DNA from: Prorocentrum cordatum
Taxonomy: Eukaryota; Sar; Dinophyceae; Prorocentrales; Prorocentraceae
Direction: 5' to 3'
DNA: 64,000 bases
NCBI GenBank assembly: GCA_963575745.1
Contig: CAUYUJ010014171.1
Location: forward strand, 672,186-736,185
Shown here: piece by piece, positions 63,771 to 64,000 of the stretch
How the letters are laid out: each line of letters starts with the position of its first letter
How positions within the stretch are numbered: the stretch's first letter is position 1
Notes under the pieces: model-generated
What the model was told of the DNA's origin: nothing
Database searches by the model: none
What the model saw: the letters and a program-made list of their open reading frames with translations, nothing else
Made by a program: the position numbers and the translations under genes

Positions 63771-64000
63771 GAGGGGAGCGGGGGGAAGTTGCGATGGCCA
63801 GCGGCCGCCCGCCAGGCCCAGCAAACAGGCACGAGTTGGCATCTCAGGGTGCTGGTGGGCGCTGACAGAGTGCCGTCTCGTTGGATCCCGGTAGAGGCGT
63901 GTTGGCGCACGTGGTGATTTCGGTCGTACGGGTCTGACCTTTTTACGCGCCCGTAATATAGTTGTTCGGTTCCCCATGGCTGAACCCAAGCCTCAATGCT
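63771..64000. other. Unassigned window end
   Basis: Mixed sequence without a recognisable gene or repeat. Confidence 0.5.

Overview
Organism. The window reads as nuclear DNA of a dinoflagellate. The main evidence is an exact copy of the 22-nt dinoflagellate spliced leader (DinoSL) at 13226-13247, joined to a decayed partial second leader, as expected of a reintegrated trans-spliced mRNA. Three decayed leader-like copies lie at 21187, 33601 and 42177 (minus strand). GC-rich gene-poor DNA, very many tandem repeats, Ty1/copia and LINE remains, and a probable 4.7-kb intron bounded by direct repeats all fit. I cannot name the species. Bacterial features (operons, Shine-Dalgarno sites, CRISPR) are not expected and none was seen.

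Layout. 0-13 kb is almost all repeats: a composite B-A-L repeat (1.7-3.2 kb), GAT and CCT microsatellites, quasi-palindromic G/C tracts, a 2.1-kb minisatellite (6.95-9.0 kb) and a 2.2-kb mosaic of alternately inverted 27-bp units (9.9-12.06 kb). 13.2-17.8 kb holds an SL-headed long reading frame (Ala/Pro/Ser/Thr-rich, with internal repeats, possible membrane segments and a KOW-like module). 18-21.2 kb is CT/GA tracts and minisatellites. 21.2-26.3 kb is a LINE with an SL relic at its 5' end, ORF1-like and AP-endonuclease domains, an apparently excised RT core and a C-terminal zinc motif. 28.9-30.2 kb is an 87-bp tandem array. 30.3-32.6 kb is a frameshifted Ty1/copia RT. 33.6-35.4 kb is a decayed SL-like site, a perfect 13-bp hairpin and a hypothetical gene with in-frame stops. 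37-42.2 kb is a second LINE on the minus strand, again with an SL relic at its 5' end. 42.4-53 kb is an unassigned broken ORF and more repeats, including a 1.27-kb tandem duplication. 53.2-58.1 kb carries two exons of a probable S1-domain gene. 60.4-62.45 kb is a 5'-truncated LINE (RT thumb, RNase H, zinc ribbon), followed by a third copy of the composite L-A-B repeat.

How it fits together. Little here looks like an intact gene. The best host candidates are the SL-headed frame at 13.4 kb and the S1 exons at 53.2/58.06 kb. Most other protein-like sequence is retroelement debris. The repeated finding of leader relics at the 5' ends of LINEs suggests that retroelement mRNAs, like host mRNAs, were trans-spliced before reverse transcription. 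Many long open frames in the window are only translations of tandem repeats and were not annotated as genes.
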